A stretch of 64,000 nt of DNA, from the NCBI RefSeq assembly GCF_000189635.1, contig NW_002476188.1:62001-126000 (forward strand). The letters run 5' to 3'. Every line of letters begins with the position of its first letter. The first letter of the stretch is position 1. Positions 26,001 to 38,759 of this stretch are shown piece after piece. Source of the stretch: Tetrahymena thermophila SB210 (Eukaryota; Ciliophora; Oligohymenophorea; Hymenostomatida; Tetrahymenidae). The position numbers and the translations under genes are program-made. The notes beneath the pieces were generated by a model. The model worked only from the letters and a program-made list of their open reading frames with translations. It was not told the origin of the DNA and made no database searches.

Positions 26001-28837
26001 CTCATACCTTTGTAGTAATATTTTTAAGTTTTATATCCATAAATAGCAAAAAGAAGCTAGTCCTAATTCCAACAAACAATTCCTGAACTTCCTGCAATGA
26101 TACTAAAAGAATTAAAAGGTTTATAATTTGGATATTATGGATTTAACAACTCGATAAATTAATTAGTGAAAATATTAAATGATGATATTTAATAATTAGT
26201 TCTTATAAAATACATGCCCATCTAAGCACTTTAAATTATTTCTTGTATTTCATCATCTTTTTAGCTTGCTTATAAAAATTTACTGCTTATTTTTAACTCT
26301 TTGTATCTTTATGTTTATTATTTACCAGTATAAATCAAACCAGATGATGTTCCAATATAATTTATAAAATTCTCAGATGATCCAATAGTTTTACTTAAAT
26401 AAGTTGATTCTTAATCAATATTAACATATTCAAAACCTACTACATAATTAATATTTCTATTAATATCAATTTATATTTCAAAAATGACACTAAAAAAGCT
26501 CAATTATTAATGAACTTAAAAGCTATAAAATACACTTCCATATTCATTCACTATTTTTCTTGGCAAATACACGCTGGGATAATAGATATCTTGTTAAGCT
26601 AATTAGTATTTATCTAAATATTTTGATACTAAAAAAACACCTGATTATCCTTATTAAATAAAAAAACCTGCTAAAAAGTAAACTGTATCATCATTGACTA
26701 CTCTTAAAACTGAAACAACATTTTGAAGCTAACTAATTTTCAACATATAAGTAACTTAAAGAGTAAAATCACAAACATTAAAATTACTTTAACTATCAAA
26801 GAAGACAATTTCATCAATAGTATAATTATTTTACACTATATCTTAGTCAGAATTAAATACTTAAATAATATTAAAATACTAAATAGTATAAAGTGTAGTT
26901 ATTGAACTTATTTTTTAAGTTTATTATATATCTAATCTTATTTAGTAAATTTCAATATTTTATTATTTCTGTACTACCACTTTTAAATCATTATTTAAAG
27001 CTATTTATATATTATTACTCGAAAACTAAGTCTAGCATTCTAAAAAAAGGCTTTTAAAATCAGTAGAAACAATTTAAATGCAGTCATTGTAACTTATTGC
27101 TAATTTATCATAATTCGATATTATTTATACTATATTTTTTAGATTCCATAATTGATTTAATATTATTTATTGTGAAGTATCAATCAAGAAAATATTTTCA
27201 CTTACAATTGCTGCTATTTTATTATCATAAAAAGTCTGTAGCTAAATACAATTTTAATTAGGAAAGCTTAATTTCTAGATTAAATCTATGTTTATCCCTC
27301 TTGATGCTTCGTAAAATATTATATCACCATTCTAATGGCAAGTGATTAAAACAGATAGAGGATAAACCATAATAAGAGAATTTAATTTTGAAGAAGGAGT
27401 AGGAAAAGGATGATTGAAATTTTCAATAATACATGTTTCTAATATAGATTATGTGATACCTTTTGGTCTGACTATGTTAATTGAAGTAGAAGTAAAAAAA
27501 GCTAATTCAAAATTAGTTAGTGATTCAGGTTGTTATGTTTAATATTCTTTTTGCATTTTTTTAAGTTAATTACTTTAAAAATTTAAAAGAATAGTTTATT
27601 AAGGCTAACCAAGCTAACTATTTTAAAAGTTATATATTTTTAATTATATTTAATTATCAAGAATTATAATCTGATTGCTTATACCTGTGAAATTGCCAAT
27701 ATCAAAGTCAGTAACATTCGAGGTATCACTTATTATAGTGTTTGACTAATTAGAAATCTAGCTATAATCTATTAAATTAGTTTTAGTAAGAATAATTAAA
27801 TGTATTTCATTTGAATTATTTTCTAATTAGATTATTTTTGTTTTTAGGATAGATTTTAGTTGTATAAGAGATGAGCATTTTTGCAAAAGCAAATCAATTT
27901 AAAGTATTTGATTGTCATAAACTGAATAATATATATTTTATTTTGATGTTTAAAGTATTTAAAGCCAGTTTCCTTAATTTTCAAAAGTAAAAATAACTAA
28001 TTGCGTTAAATTTAGTTTATAATTTTCACTTGAAAAAACCATTTAACAAATTATTAAACTAGTTTGATTTCCTATTAATAAATAGTCGTTTAAAATATAA
28101 CTTTATTTAGAGGATTAGCTTATTTGAATAGGATTAGAATTAAATTATTTATTATTAATTAAATCATAAATTATTTATAGCTGTGTACTCTAATTATCTA
28201 TCCATAAGATTACTAAATACTAATTCAAAAACTAGGCAAATTAAATTTTTTGATTAACTGAAGTAGGAGTAATATTATCACAATCATTTCTTATTTCATT
28301 TATGATATCCCAAATTTTAATAGATAAATCATTTTTTATGGCAATAATTGAACCATTTACTTATTAAATTGTTAAATCATCTTACTCATATTTTAGATTT
28401 TTAACTAAACCTAGCATACTTTAGTCATAAATAGAAAGTTGGCTTGTTAATAAGGCAACATAATATTATTATTTATAAATAAAAAAATCGAGAGGAGTTT
28501 CATTAAAGTTTTGTTAAGTTGAATAAGTTGATGAACATTATACTAATTTTTTGCAAGTATTAGTTTAAATATCAGAATAAAAATGAGGATCACAAATAGA
28601 AAAACAATTCCCTGTAGTTTTATTATCTTAATTTTGATTTATCTGGAAATATAAACCAGGTGAGCAACCTTGATAAATGCAATCGCCATTATGGAGTTAA
28701 TAAGGCTCTAAACACTAATCGCATTGAATTTATTGATTATTTTCTACTTATCTACATTTTTAGCATCCAGTCATACATTCTTATGAAGCTACTTATATTG
28801 TAAAACTTATTAAAAGATAAAATTAAATGGTTTTCAT
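20001..28837 (-). CDS. Giant beta-propeller / beta-helix / Cys-rich multi-TM surface protein
   Basis: Open in code 6 over nearly the whole 8.8 kb; the span is not a multiple of three, so at least one intron remains unplaced. The start MKTIQFYLLISFTIQVAS is a signal peptide, followed by a Cys-rich segment (CMTGCQKC, QCDQCLEPY). The N-terminal half has blade-like repeats such as YDKKVIYCNIKTGEIISS followed by FIGLSNGQVLQFNLSDLS, suggesting beta-propellers. The next part has parallel beta-helix repeats (ENIGSTLILFDS, NNKALIGGGLRI, NVYQNNAIIYGDNSA). Around 21500-21900 lies a Cys cluster: NECKNCPTSATAC, CKIGYFGPICQECD, GECQECYSL. Several C-terminal TM helices and a basic tail follow, ending at TGA (20001-20003). 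This order matches a large, lineage-expanded ciliate membrane family of unknown function, presumably surface exposed. Confidence 0.75.
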
Positions 28838-29575
28838 TTTAAGATACAGTTAAATTGATAATAGGCAAAAAAATATTTATTTTTATTAATTATAAGCTCA
28901 ACGTAAAGTTCTACAAATAAATTAAAAGCTAACTATTAAATTAAAGTTAATTTTTTAAATTCCTTTTATTATTTATTTACCTAAAATATTAATTAATTCA
29001 TTTTCATATTTATAAAAAATCATTTTTTTGTAATACATAAAAAATTTTATAAAAAAGTAATATGCATAAAATTAATAAAATTTATTAAATTATATTTTTT
29101 TTTATTATAAGTCCATATAAACCTTTATAAATAAATAAGAATTTAAATACAACAAAAAGAATAGTTTTTTTAGATAAAAATATATTTAAATAATTAATTA
29201 TCTTATTTAAAAAAATTTTTTTTGATTAAGTCATTTGTAAAAACATAAGAATATTATTATTTTATTATTTTAGATGGATGATAATAAATATTTAAATTAC
29301 ACTTATAATTTTTTAAGAAATAGGTTATTATTTATTTTAATTTAAATATTTTTATAAGATAATTTTTTACAATATTTTCAATTAATTTTTGATAAATAAT
29401 TATACAATTTTGATTATTTTGCAATGTTGGCAAAATATTGTGATAAAATTATAATTTTTAAAATATTAATAATGTAATAAATATTTAAAAAAAGCAAATT
29501 TAGTTAACCATAATTATCAAAATTTTATATATTAAATTTGTTATTCTAAATAAATTAAACACAAAAAATTACTAA
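28838..29575. other. Divergent intergenic region
   Basis: About 740 bp between the start of the giant minus-strand gene and the start of the prenyltransferase gene, so it must hold both promoters. Only AT-rich homopolymer runs are visible; no recognisable factor site. Confidence 0.5.
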
Positions 29576-30506
29576 ATGAATAACTAGGTTGAAGGAAAGC
29601 AAATAAATTAGTAAAGTTAGTAAGATAAAAAAGTTCAAACCAAAGAAACTTAAAAAGTAGAAAAGGTTATAGAAATCAAACCAGAAATTAAATTCTATGA
29701 AAAACTTGTCATCAAAGTTTTGAAGCAAGGACATATTCCAAATCACGTAGCATTTATTATGGATGGTAATAGGAGATACGCTACTAATTAAGGAAAATAA
29801 AAAACTGAGGGGCATTTTTCAGGATTTGTTACTTTTAAAAAATGTTGTGAGTGGTGCTTCCATTTAGGAGTCAAGGAAATGACGGTATTTGCTTTTGCAA
29901 TAGAAAATTTTAATAGATCAAAAGAAGAAGTTGAAGTTCTCATGAATTTAGCCTAAAAAAGTTTAAGAAAACTTGCAAATGATGGAGAATTTTTATAAAG
30001 ATATAATATCAAAGTGAAGGTTTGTGGAGATTTAAAATTGCTTCCATAAGAAGTGCAACAATCAATGCTAGAAATGGAAGAGTTAACAAAAAATAATAAA
30101 ACTTTACTTTTAAACATATGCTTTGCATATAACTCACAGAATGAAATAGAGAATTGTTTTTCATAAATCAAAAAATAGGTAATTCAATACATTAAATAGA
30201 ATTATGTTTTAAATTTAAATTATTCAATAGGTGGAGGATAAAAAATTAGACATTAATAAAATAGATAACAAGGTCATAATGGAAAATATGCATATAAAAA
30301 CTTGTCCTGATATACTAATCCGTACTTCCAATGAAAATAGATTAAGCAACTTTTTAACTTACTAATCAACTAACACGTAAATTATTTTTATCAAAGAAAA
30401 CTGGCCTGAACTTTCAATTTTTAGTATTCTTAAAATAATAATTCAATACCAACTATAATTATATAAGTAGAAATAAATTTAAAAATAAATAGACTCTTGT
30501 ATTTGA
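29576..30506 (+). CDS. DHDDS: cis-prenyltransferase (dehydrodolichyl diphosphate synthase)
   Basis: Two exons, 29576-30178 and 30231-30506, with a 52-bp intron (GTAATT to TTCAATAG); both are in phase and give 291-292 aa. The family adds isopentenyl diphosphate to farnesyl diphosphate in cis to make the dolichol precursor at the ER. Visible motifs: HVAFIMDGNRRYA with the catalytic Asp near residue 63, EGHFSGF, FAFAIENFNRSKEEVE, VCGDLKLLP, LNICFAYNSQNEIE, CPDILIRTSNENRLSNFL, and ENWPELSIFSILKIIIQYQ. Two normally strong positions differ: the Arg after the CFAY block is Gln, and RTSGE reads RTSNE. A Q/K-rich extension of about 50 residues precedes the catalytic core. A NUS1-like partner is not in this window. 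Confidence 0.93.
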
Positions 30507-31160
30507 CAAGTAATCATTTTTTTTTATATATTTGTATACATCCTAAATAAACAGAAAGTATCAAACTTCTATAAAAAAAAGAAATAAAATAAATAAAAAA
30601 AAAGTGAATATTAAATGATATTAAAAAATGAAATTAATCCAAACAATCATTTTTATTTTTATTGAAAAAGTTTATTTAAAATAATAAAAATAAATGTTTA
30701 AGTTTATCTTTATTCATTATTTTGAATATAAAAAATAAGCTAAACAATAAATTAACAAAACTAATTAATTAATGATTTAAAAATAAAATATTTAATATTT
30801 CATTATTACATTTTTAATTTTTAATAATAATGAAAATCAAAATATAAAATTTTAATATAAAAATGATTTTATTAATGTTATTAACATCAATAGAGTTAAT
30901 CTAAATTTTAAAAAATCTCCTATTTTGATAGTATAGATGTTATTATTCACTTTATATTAATTTTTTAAACTATCAAATATTTCATGAGTTATTCAATTTT
31001 TATTTTAATCTGAAAAATAGCAATTTTAAAACAAAATAAAATGATTGAATGAATGAATGAAAAATTTAATCATTTTCAATTTAACAATTCATTAAAAATA
31101 CTTTCAAAAATAAAAAAAACATCTATTTATACTTTTATGAAAACAAAAACAAAATTTGAA
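30507..31160. other. Convergent intergenic region
   Basis: About 650 bp of AT-rich DNA between the 3' ends of the prenyltransferase gene (+) and the type I membrane-protein gene (-). It includes a short GAATGAATGAATGA run near 31042-31060. No coding signal. Confidence 0.5.
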
Positions 31161-34100
31161 TCAAACTTCTTAGTCTTCTTCATCTTTGAATTGTGAATAG
31201 TTTTCCTTATATTTTTTCATTTCAAGAGATTAATTTAGATTAGCTTGAAGAGCCCTTTGAGGTTGAGTTGAAATAGAAGTGTTGAGAGCATCATGCACTT
31301 CAAAAGATATATTTCTTCTAGATTTTCTGTACCATCTGAAAGTAAAATATCCAATGAGTCCAAATACTAAAATACCACCTACAACCAAACCAATTATGAG
31401 AGCAATTTTGGAGCTTTTATTTCTTTCACCTTCAATCCACTCTACATTTATTGTTATTGATTTATAAGGGAAATAAAAAGATTCTAGTCTTTAGGATTAT
31501 CTATTAAAGAACTAAGCCTTTCCTACTAAACTAATGTAAAATTCTGGTACTTTCAATTTTTTTGCAGTATCATCTAATATTTTATTGATATTTATGCTTG
31601 TGGTTAAACCTTTATGATTTATTTAGTTGCCTGTCGCTGTGTTATTATAAACTGATTCGATATTATTGATTTTATAACTGACATACTGGAGATGCTTTTA
31701 GAAAAATAAAGCATCACCACAAACTGCACTACCCTAAGCTGCGTTTGGTGAATAATAATCAGAATCGAATACATAAAGTACATTTACTAATGTAAAGATA
31801 TTACTGTCACAATTAAAGTAACACTGAAGCCCATCAAAAGAAATATCTAACATTTATGTTTTTTAATTGTAACTAAAAGTAAAGAAATCTCCACTATTGA
31901 ATATTTAATATGGGTATCTAGTTTATGATGGATAAACACTTGCTCTTAAGCGATACTAGGACATTTGCAAATTTTGGATGGTTAAAAAGTAGCTCATGTG
32001 TCCTAATTAAATCTCGGTATCAGTCCTACCAGACTCTATTTTAGAAACATAAAGGCTTGGATGCTCAGCCATGACTTAAATTTCATGAGCTCCATATGAA
32101 TTAGTACTTTCATCTGATACTGCTAAAATAGACTAACCAAAACACTACACTAATTCTATAACAATCTCATGCTTACCTTCAGCATAAAATTCAAAGCTGT
32201 CATACTAGCCTTATAGAGAAAACTTTTAAATCAGCTAGCCTTAAAGCAAATGTTGAATACCTGTGTGTGGAATTATGTAGAATCTCACAGCTTCATTCAA
32301 CTTTATCAGGCCTTATGTATCATAGGAAAATTTGATGGTGTAAGTGTCAACTTTGCTATCTTTATGGAAAAGAATTGTTGAATTAGAGAGCATAGTTTTG
32401 CTAAATCCTTAATTAAATTTCTTATCTTAGATTGTGATTGTTGGATAAAAATCATCCCATGTAAGTGTTTTATTTTAAAGTTAATTTTAATCATTATACT
32501 CTTATATTATACTCTGAATATTTTAATTGATTCCTTGATTGTAGAAATCATTAAGTAAGTAAATTGTAAACTCAGTACTTTTGAAGTATCCACTAGAAAT
32601 TGATTTATATTGTAACTCTAATTAGCTTAGGGTATCCAATTATTTAAAGTAAGGTAGCCCACTTGCTAAGTGCATGATTTTGTCATTAGATTAAAATGAA
32701 ATAACATAAACACTATCCTTCATAGATTTGACTGCGAAACTATATGGCTTAGAGTGATTTTCTTCAGGATTATCATCAGGCCCATAAGTTTATGGAGTAA
32801 AAGTAACTTCCTAGCTTGTGTATACTGAGAACAAATTGAAAAGAGCATTAAAATTATTAGGTGTAATAGTAAAACCTTTGTTACCATATACTTAAATAGT
32901 ACCAATAATTAATGTTACTTATAAACTAAATTTTTAAGAATGAGGATAGAAGTGGAATAGATCAACAGTGTTATTTAATGATTCAACTCTAAACATTCTC
33001 TAAGCTGGTAAATTTGTATAGGTTTCCTCATTTTTAACAACAATTGAAAGACTAGTTTCTCTAATTGCTTATACAGCTATAATATATTTACATCTTGTGC
33101 AAATTGGATGTTTTTCCTTATCCCAAAATATTGTGTGTCTCTTTGTATCTTTTAAATTATTCACTCCGTATTATATAATCGGTTTTTGAGGATTCCATTA
33201 AATTATGTATTCTTTTTTATTTTATTTTTTTTAAATTATGAAATAAAAAAAATATAATTTTTATGAGGATTTTTTGTAAAAATAAATTGTTTTTAAATTG
33301 AAATAATTTAAATTTTATTAAAATTGAAATTTTTTATTTTCAAATTAATTAATTATTAACTTCCCCCATAAAAATTACAAAATTAAAAACATTTTAAAAT
33401 TAAATTACTCTCAGATTCAACTCCCATTTTTATGGAACCTTCTTCTACCGAGGCTTCTATTCTAAAAGAAGTAGGAGAATTATCTTGATATTCAAGGAAG
33501 AGCTATTGGTTGATTTCTAAATTAGTATGGAAATAGTGCCCTGCTTCTATTTTGACATATTAGTATGATGTACCATATGCAACAAAATAAAATTAGCAGA
33601 ATGGATCTTTAGTAGTTACCGTAGCTAAGTAATCTCCTTATATTTATTTATCTTCAAAGGCATTATCTTAATCTATCACTATTAAGCTTCCTCCTTTTTC
33701 AGTATAGCTATATTGTTGTTGTTATCCCACTAAAAAATAATAAGTTTTTTTGTTTATAAAAAAGGTTTGTTAAATAATTTACTTTTTAGGATGACTGTTT
33801 CTACATCGCAAATACCAATAGGATTCACATGTAGAATGTAACGCTCCTCTTTAGGATCGATTGAAAATTTGAAGTAAAGATTTTATTCTTTTCTTATTTA
33901 GTATAGATTTCTTTGATTAGACTAAATTAAGATTTCTTAATTAAACATTTTGACTCTGTAATACTCATCAATGAAGTTTTTTTCGTAATACCCGTCAGCT
34001 AATTTTATTGCAATAAGGTATACACATACATTTCTGCCTTAGCATTCAGAATTCTTTACATCCATTAAGTTATTGTCAAACACTAAGGTTTTTAAATATG

Positions 34101-37100
34101 GATCTCCAGTCTATCTAACCTAATAATTATGTTAAGCTTTTGTAGGATATAGGGAATCAATTTTTGTATAATTGAAGAAAGTATGTTAAACATTAACAAA
34201 ATTAATATATATTTCCAATTCTGCCAAGGGACTAAAAGTTTCTAAAAACGTAGTTGAGTTTCTCTTTGAAAAGTAGTAATATTTGTGATATGAATCCTTT
34301 TAATCAGGGTATTCTTACTTGTGGACCATAAACTCATGAAGTTGAATCTTATAAGAATTAAAAGATTTTAAAAAATTTTTTTGAAATAAATAAATAAATA
34401 TTTACCTAGTGTTCTACATTAAAAGCACTAAAGGTTATTTACGTATTCTTGTTTTTAGCTATAAACATTAGAGTAATATAACAATTCATTCCTAACTTAG
34501 CAGGTGTTTCACAAATTTTTTGTGTATGCTATTAATCAATATAAATCACTTAGTTCTCATACAAAGTTTTGTTGTAGTTATCTGGGTTAGGTTTATAAAT
34601 TGATAAATAATCAAAAGAAATATATGCAACAGCATTCATCCCTTCAATTGTTTCATTGTCTGAAGTCATTTGAAATTTTATTATATCACCTTGACTAATA
34701 TTTATTTTGTAATATTAAAACTCATCTAATTTTAATTGGAAAGAATGTGCTCTATTCTTGTCTAATTCTATTACATAATAAGATAAATACATTCCTAAAG
34801 AATATTAAAGCGTTTAATGAGATTAAGATACTGCACCAGGCATGATTTATGGAATTACCTACACGTAAGAAACTAAAATATTTTCCTTAAGCTAACTTAA
34901 TGGTATCACTAAGTTATTATTTTAAGACTATACGCAATCTAAAAGTTAATGATCTTTTTCTTATTAACAGTACTAAAAATAAAACTATCCTTCAATAGCC
35001 TTTAACTCTATCTATTTGTTAAAAAAATAAAAAAATTTTAAGACATGCATTTTTTTGAAAAGTTTACCTTTAAATCTGATTTAAAATCTTACTAAAGCCA
35101 CAAAAAGATTTTATACAAACCTCTAGATTCATAACTATCAAGAACATCTGTAATTTTGTTATTTAGCACCAAATATTTAAATTTCAAAGCCTCTTAATTA
35201 GCATGATATGTTACATGAACATTGTAAATTGCAAATTCATCAGAATATATAAAAAAGTTAATTTTTAAACCACTTAAGTCACCAAATTCTTATTATCTAA
35301 TTAATAAGAAGTTAGAGTTTTAGAAAACATCTACACTATTTAGGGTTGGTCTATTAGATTAGCTTTCTATTAAATAAAAAAAATAAATAAATAAATTTTG
35401 ATTAAATTGAATAAATTTATATTTTTTTAAATAAGTGTTTTGAAATATAAATTTCTAGTTCAAACTTAAAAAATTGTTTTGTTTTAAAGTTTTTTACAAC
35501 CGTTTATGTATTTCAAATGATTTTATTTAATTATTTAATTTGAAAATGATAAGTAAAACTTATTGAAGTTATAGTTTAAAAATACTAAGTTACTTCTCAA
35601 TTTTTAGAAATTCTTTTTCATGAAAATTTATTATTGAAATAACTAATGTAAGCAAATAAAATAATAAATATTACTTGAAGAGATATTAGCACCAATAACA
35701 GCTTTTTAAGAAGGTGAATTAAGGACTATTTTGACATATTCAATTGGATTGCTTTCAATATTTTTTGAAGGTACTTAATACTCGTAGTACTTATATTAAT
35801 TTGGTAAAATGCCTCCATAATAGATTTCATTATCTTTTATTTTAGTAGTGATTTGAGAATGTTCTGCGAGCATCATGTATCTGTAGTCTTGCTTGTCATA
35901 ATTGATCACTGCAATATAATAAATACATACAATGAATCCATTTTTATTACTGCATTTATTTGGGTCACTCTAATAGCTTATGTAGTGAAATTCACTATTA
36001 TCAGAATATTTAATAACATCACTATCTTATTGTAGATATTGTTAATCTTTTACTATAGTTGCTACTTGATCATCACTTAATGTACAATTCGCTAACTGTT
36101 AACTACAGTTCTTTACTAAAACAGCAGATTTTCCTTCTTTTTAGACTATTTTGAGATCAATTTAGAAGGTAAAATTACCTGTCAAAATAATTTTATAGTG
36201 ATTAGCTTTACTACCTTCTAATACATAATGTGATTAAATGTTAAACTCTAAATCTTGAATCTAAAGCTGATTTTCAAATTCATAACTCACTTCTATTAAA
36301 TAAATCATTCTTCCACTAATAGGCTTAACTTATAGATAAAATAAATCATCACCTAAATTATGATCTTTTCTCATTTAGGATGTAAGTACTAGCTTCTACT
36401 CAAAAATATGTTCACGAGTACTTAAAATATAATCACTGTCTTGCTGAGGAATCTTATCTCCTGCAAGTGATCTTTATTTTGTTACATAAAATAAAATTAA
36501 GAACAAATTTACCAAAAAATAAAAAGAATTTACATTAAACCATATCCTTCTTAGCTTAATATATTTATAACTAGACTTTTGTTTGTTGGATCTACTCTCT
36601 CTGGAGATTCTGCAGGATTTACTATCTAGAAAATCATGTTTTCATTTACGTTTTACTCATATTATGTGAAAGAATTTATTGGCAATTTAGCAATTCCTCC
36701 ATCATAGCTTTCAATTTTGATAATAATTGGAGAATGATAAGGGAAAAGAACTAAAAAGCTAAAATTGTCATTAATTCTTAGATCCTTTTCTTGCAAAGTA
36801 ATTATAGCAGAATTAAGAACACCTACATCTGATTTGTACTTAGCCTATTTATTGATTTGAATTGAATTATAATTTTTTAATTTATAATTTAATTTACATC
36901 ATTTCCACTAACTCCTTCTTTTCCTGGATTCATTAAAATAGTTATAGGAAGTGCTTAGCTATTAGCAAAGTACTCATAAGCACTTATTCTAATCTAAATG
37001 ATATTTTTGTCCTTAGGAACATTGAACCAACCTGATAAAGAAGTCATTTGCTCATTATAGTCTTGATTGTATTTGCGGTATTAAAATGAAGTGTCTATCA

Positions 37101-37576
37101 AAATAATATTAAATTATTATAAATTTTATTTGAAATTTCAATTTACCTACGAAAAACTGTCTCATTTTAGTGTAAGAAGCCTCAAGAGAGTAAGCACATT
37201 ATAAATCACAGCTTATCTTTACATAAATTGTATATTTCTCTGTAAAAACAATATCTTTTTCTGGTATTATACAAAAGTTATTCTGAGTTCTTGAGCAAGT
37301 GTAATTTGGAGTTCTTTAAGTTGCCTTTTTATAGTCTTCTCCTTATTCTGCAATAAAAAGTTATATCTCTGGTTCATTATATTTATCAACTCCTATTGCG
37401 ATTATTGTTAATTCTAAATCAGGAATCTTTTCATCCAGGTTAATCTAGAAATAGCTAGAATCATTTGCTTGTGTCTACTTATAAACGGCCTTATTAATGA
37501 ATATTTCATCAACCTGGCAGTATACGCTTAGTATTTGCAGTGCAAGTAATAAAACTAATCCTTTTTATATTTTCAT
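31161..37576 (-). CDS. Large type I membrane protein with repeated extracellular segments
   Basis: Multi-exon minus-strand gene. The start MKIQKGLVLLLALQILSVYC is a signal peptide. First intron is about 37098-37148 (GTAAATTG to TTTTGATAG); several more short introns of about 50 bp follow, recognisable as TTTAC...CTA patterns on the plus strand near 36890, 35370-35680, 35020, 34380, 33740 and 33200-33400. The ectodomain is a series of beta-rich blocks with recurring paired cysteines (CDLQCAYSLEASY) and phrases such as KYTIYVKISCD. Near the C-terminus one TM helix, KIALIIGLVVGGILVFGLIG, is followed by RWYRKSRR and an acidic/Q-rich cytosolic tail of about 70 residues ending DEEDQEV-TGA. The block pattern recalls pre-peptidase C-like adhesion modules, but I cannot confirm that. 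Role unknown; cell surface or vesicle membrane is likely. Confidence 0.75.
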
Positions 37577-37739
37577 ACCTAATTATTAAAATTTCGCCTA
37601 TTTTAAGTAAAATTAGTAAATATTTCTATTAAATTTTGATTATCTTAGTTTTAATTTTTTAGTTGATTATTGTTTTGTTTATTTAAGCACAAAAAATAAA
37701 CTTTTCTTAATACAAATTAAATAAAATAATTAGTAAGGA

Positions 37740-37946
37740 TCAATTATCTAAATCTTTCTCAATCTCATCAAAAATTTCTCCTCCAAATAAAAATTCAATA
37801 TAAAAAATATATTTTTTAGAATCTTTTTGGGTGATCTGTTAATTTTCGACTACAAAGCAGCCATCACAAAACTCAGCCTGGAATTTTATACAAATTTTTG
37901 ATTAATGTAATATAAATTCTAACTCAAACCATTGTTAAAGATTTAT
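37740..37946 (-). pseudogene. Orphan exon or decayed fragment, possibly kinase-derived
   Basis: A 68-codon code-6 frame with no ATG, bounded upstream by TGA and ending GAT AAT TGA. It is less AT-biased than the flanks. Its end, KYIFYIEFLFGGEIFDEIEK, resembles the hinge segment of CAMK/AGC kinases (the usual pattern is a -MEYL-GGELFDEI- stretch). No other kinase motif (VAIK, HRDLKPEN, DFG) was found nearby, so if the resemblance is real this is a remnant. It could also be a terminal exon of an unplaced gene, since I found no convincing upstream exon in 37950-38480. Confidence 0.3.
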
Positions 37947-38487
37947 TCATTTATTAAATAAAAGAAACAATGAATTAATTTTTCTTTTATTAATAACAAA
38001 AATTAATATAAAAAATTATTGATTAGAAATAGATTGTAAATTTCTCTTCTCTTTATTATTATTTATTTTATTTCTTAATAATAATTTATTTGACTTTAGA
38101 AGATTTAATAGGAGAGTTTAAAAATAATTTTATTTTTTTTATTAAAGTATTTTAGAAATTAATCATTTAAATAAAATAGATAATTTAAATTTCATAATTA
38201 TTATTCTATCGATTAATTTCAATTAAATAAATTTTTGTTATTTTTATAAATATCAATGATTTAATATTATAGTTACTATTTTAATAAAATCTTACAAATA
38301 AAATACAGTCAGTTGAGTAAATATCAAATACTTTCAAGTAAATTTTATAAAGTGAATAAACATTTAAATCAAAATTAAACAAAAAAAAACCAATTTTAAA
38401 CTTTCTTACAAAAAAAATTAATTTATTTTAGATTCAAATATTTTTAAAAATAATATATATTAGAAAAATTTGTAAATAGTTGCTATT

Positions 38488-38625
38488 TCAATATATTTTA
38501 ATAGGGGTATAATCTTTATAAATAAATGATATTGATAGCTATACCACAATACTATTGTAGATAAGTAGACAAGTAAATCTGTAGGTTATCTCCATAATTT
38601 TAAAAAATAATTTCTTACTTGCCAT
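38488..38625 (-). CDS. Possible 45-aa hydrophobic peptide
   Basis: ATG GCA AGT AAG opens 45 codons to TGA in code 6, containing ITYRFTCLLIYNSIVVQLSI, a potential membrane segment. ATGGCA is followed by GTAAGAAAT, a good splice donor, so the ATG may instead be a tiny first exon. Length and AT-rich setting make chance a serious alternative. Confidence 0.2.
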
Positions 38626-38759
38626 TTTAATAAAAATTCAATAACCATATTTTGAGTATTATATTATTTGTAAAATTAAAATAGAAATTAATACAAGGAT
38701 TTACTTAATTTGATAGATAAATAAATTTTTTAAATTATGACTTTATTTATTTTAATTTA

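Noticed and set aside
38488-38625. Resemblance of the 45-aa peptide to the first helix of TatC-like proteins
   Set aside because: The similarity is confined to a few hydrophobic residues and no second TatC motif is present; too short to support a call.
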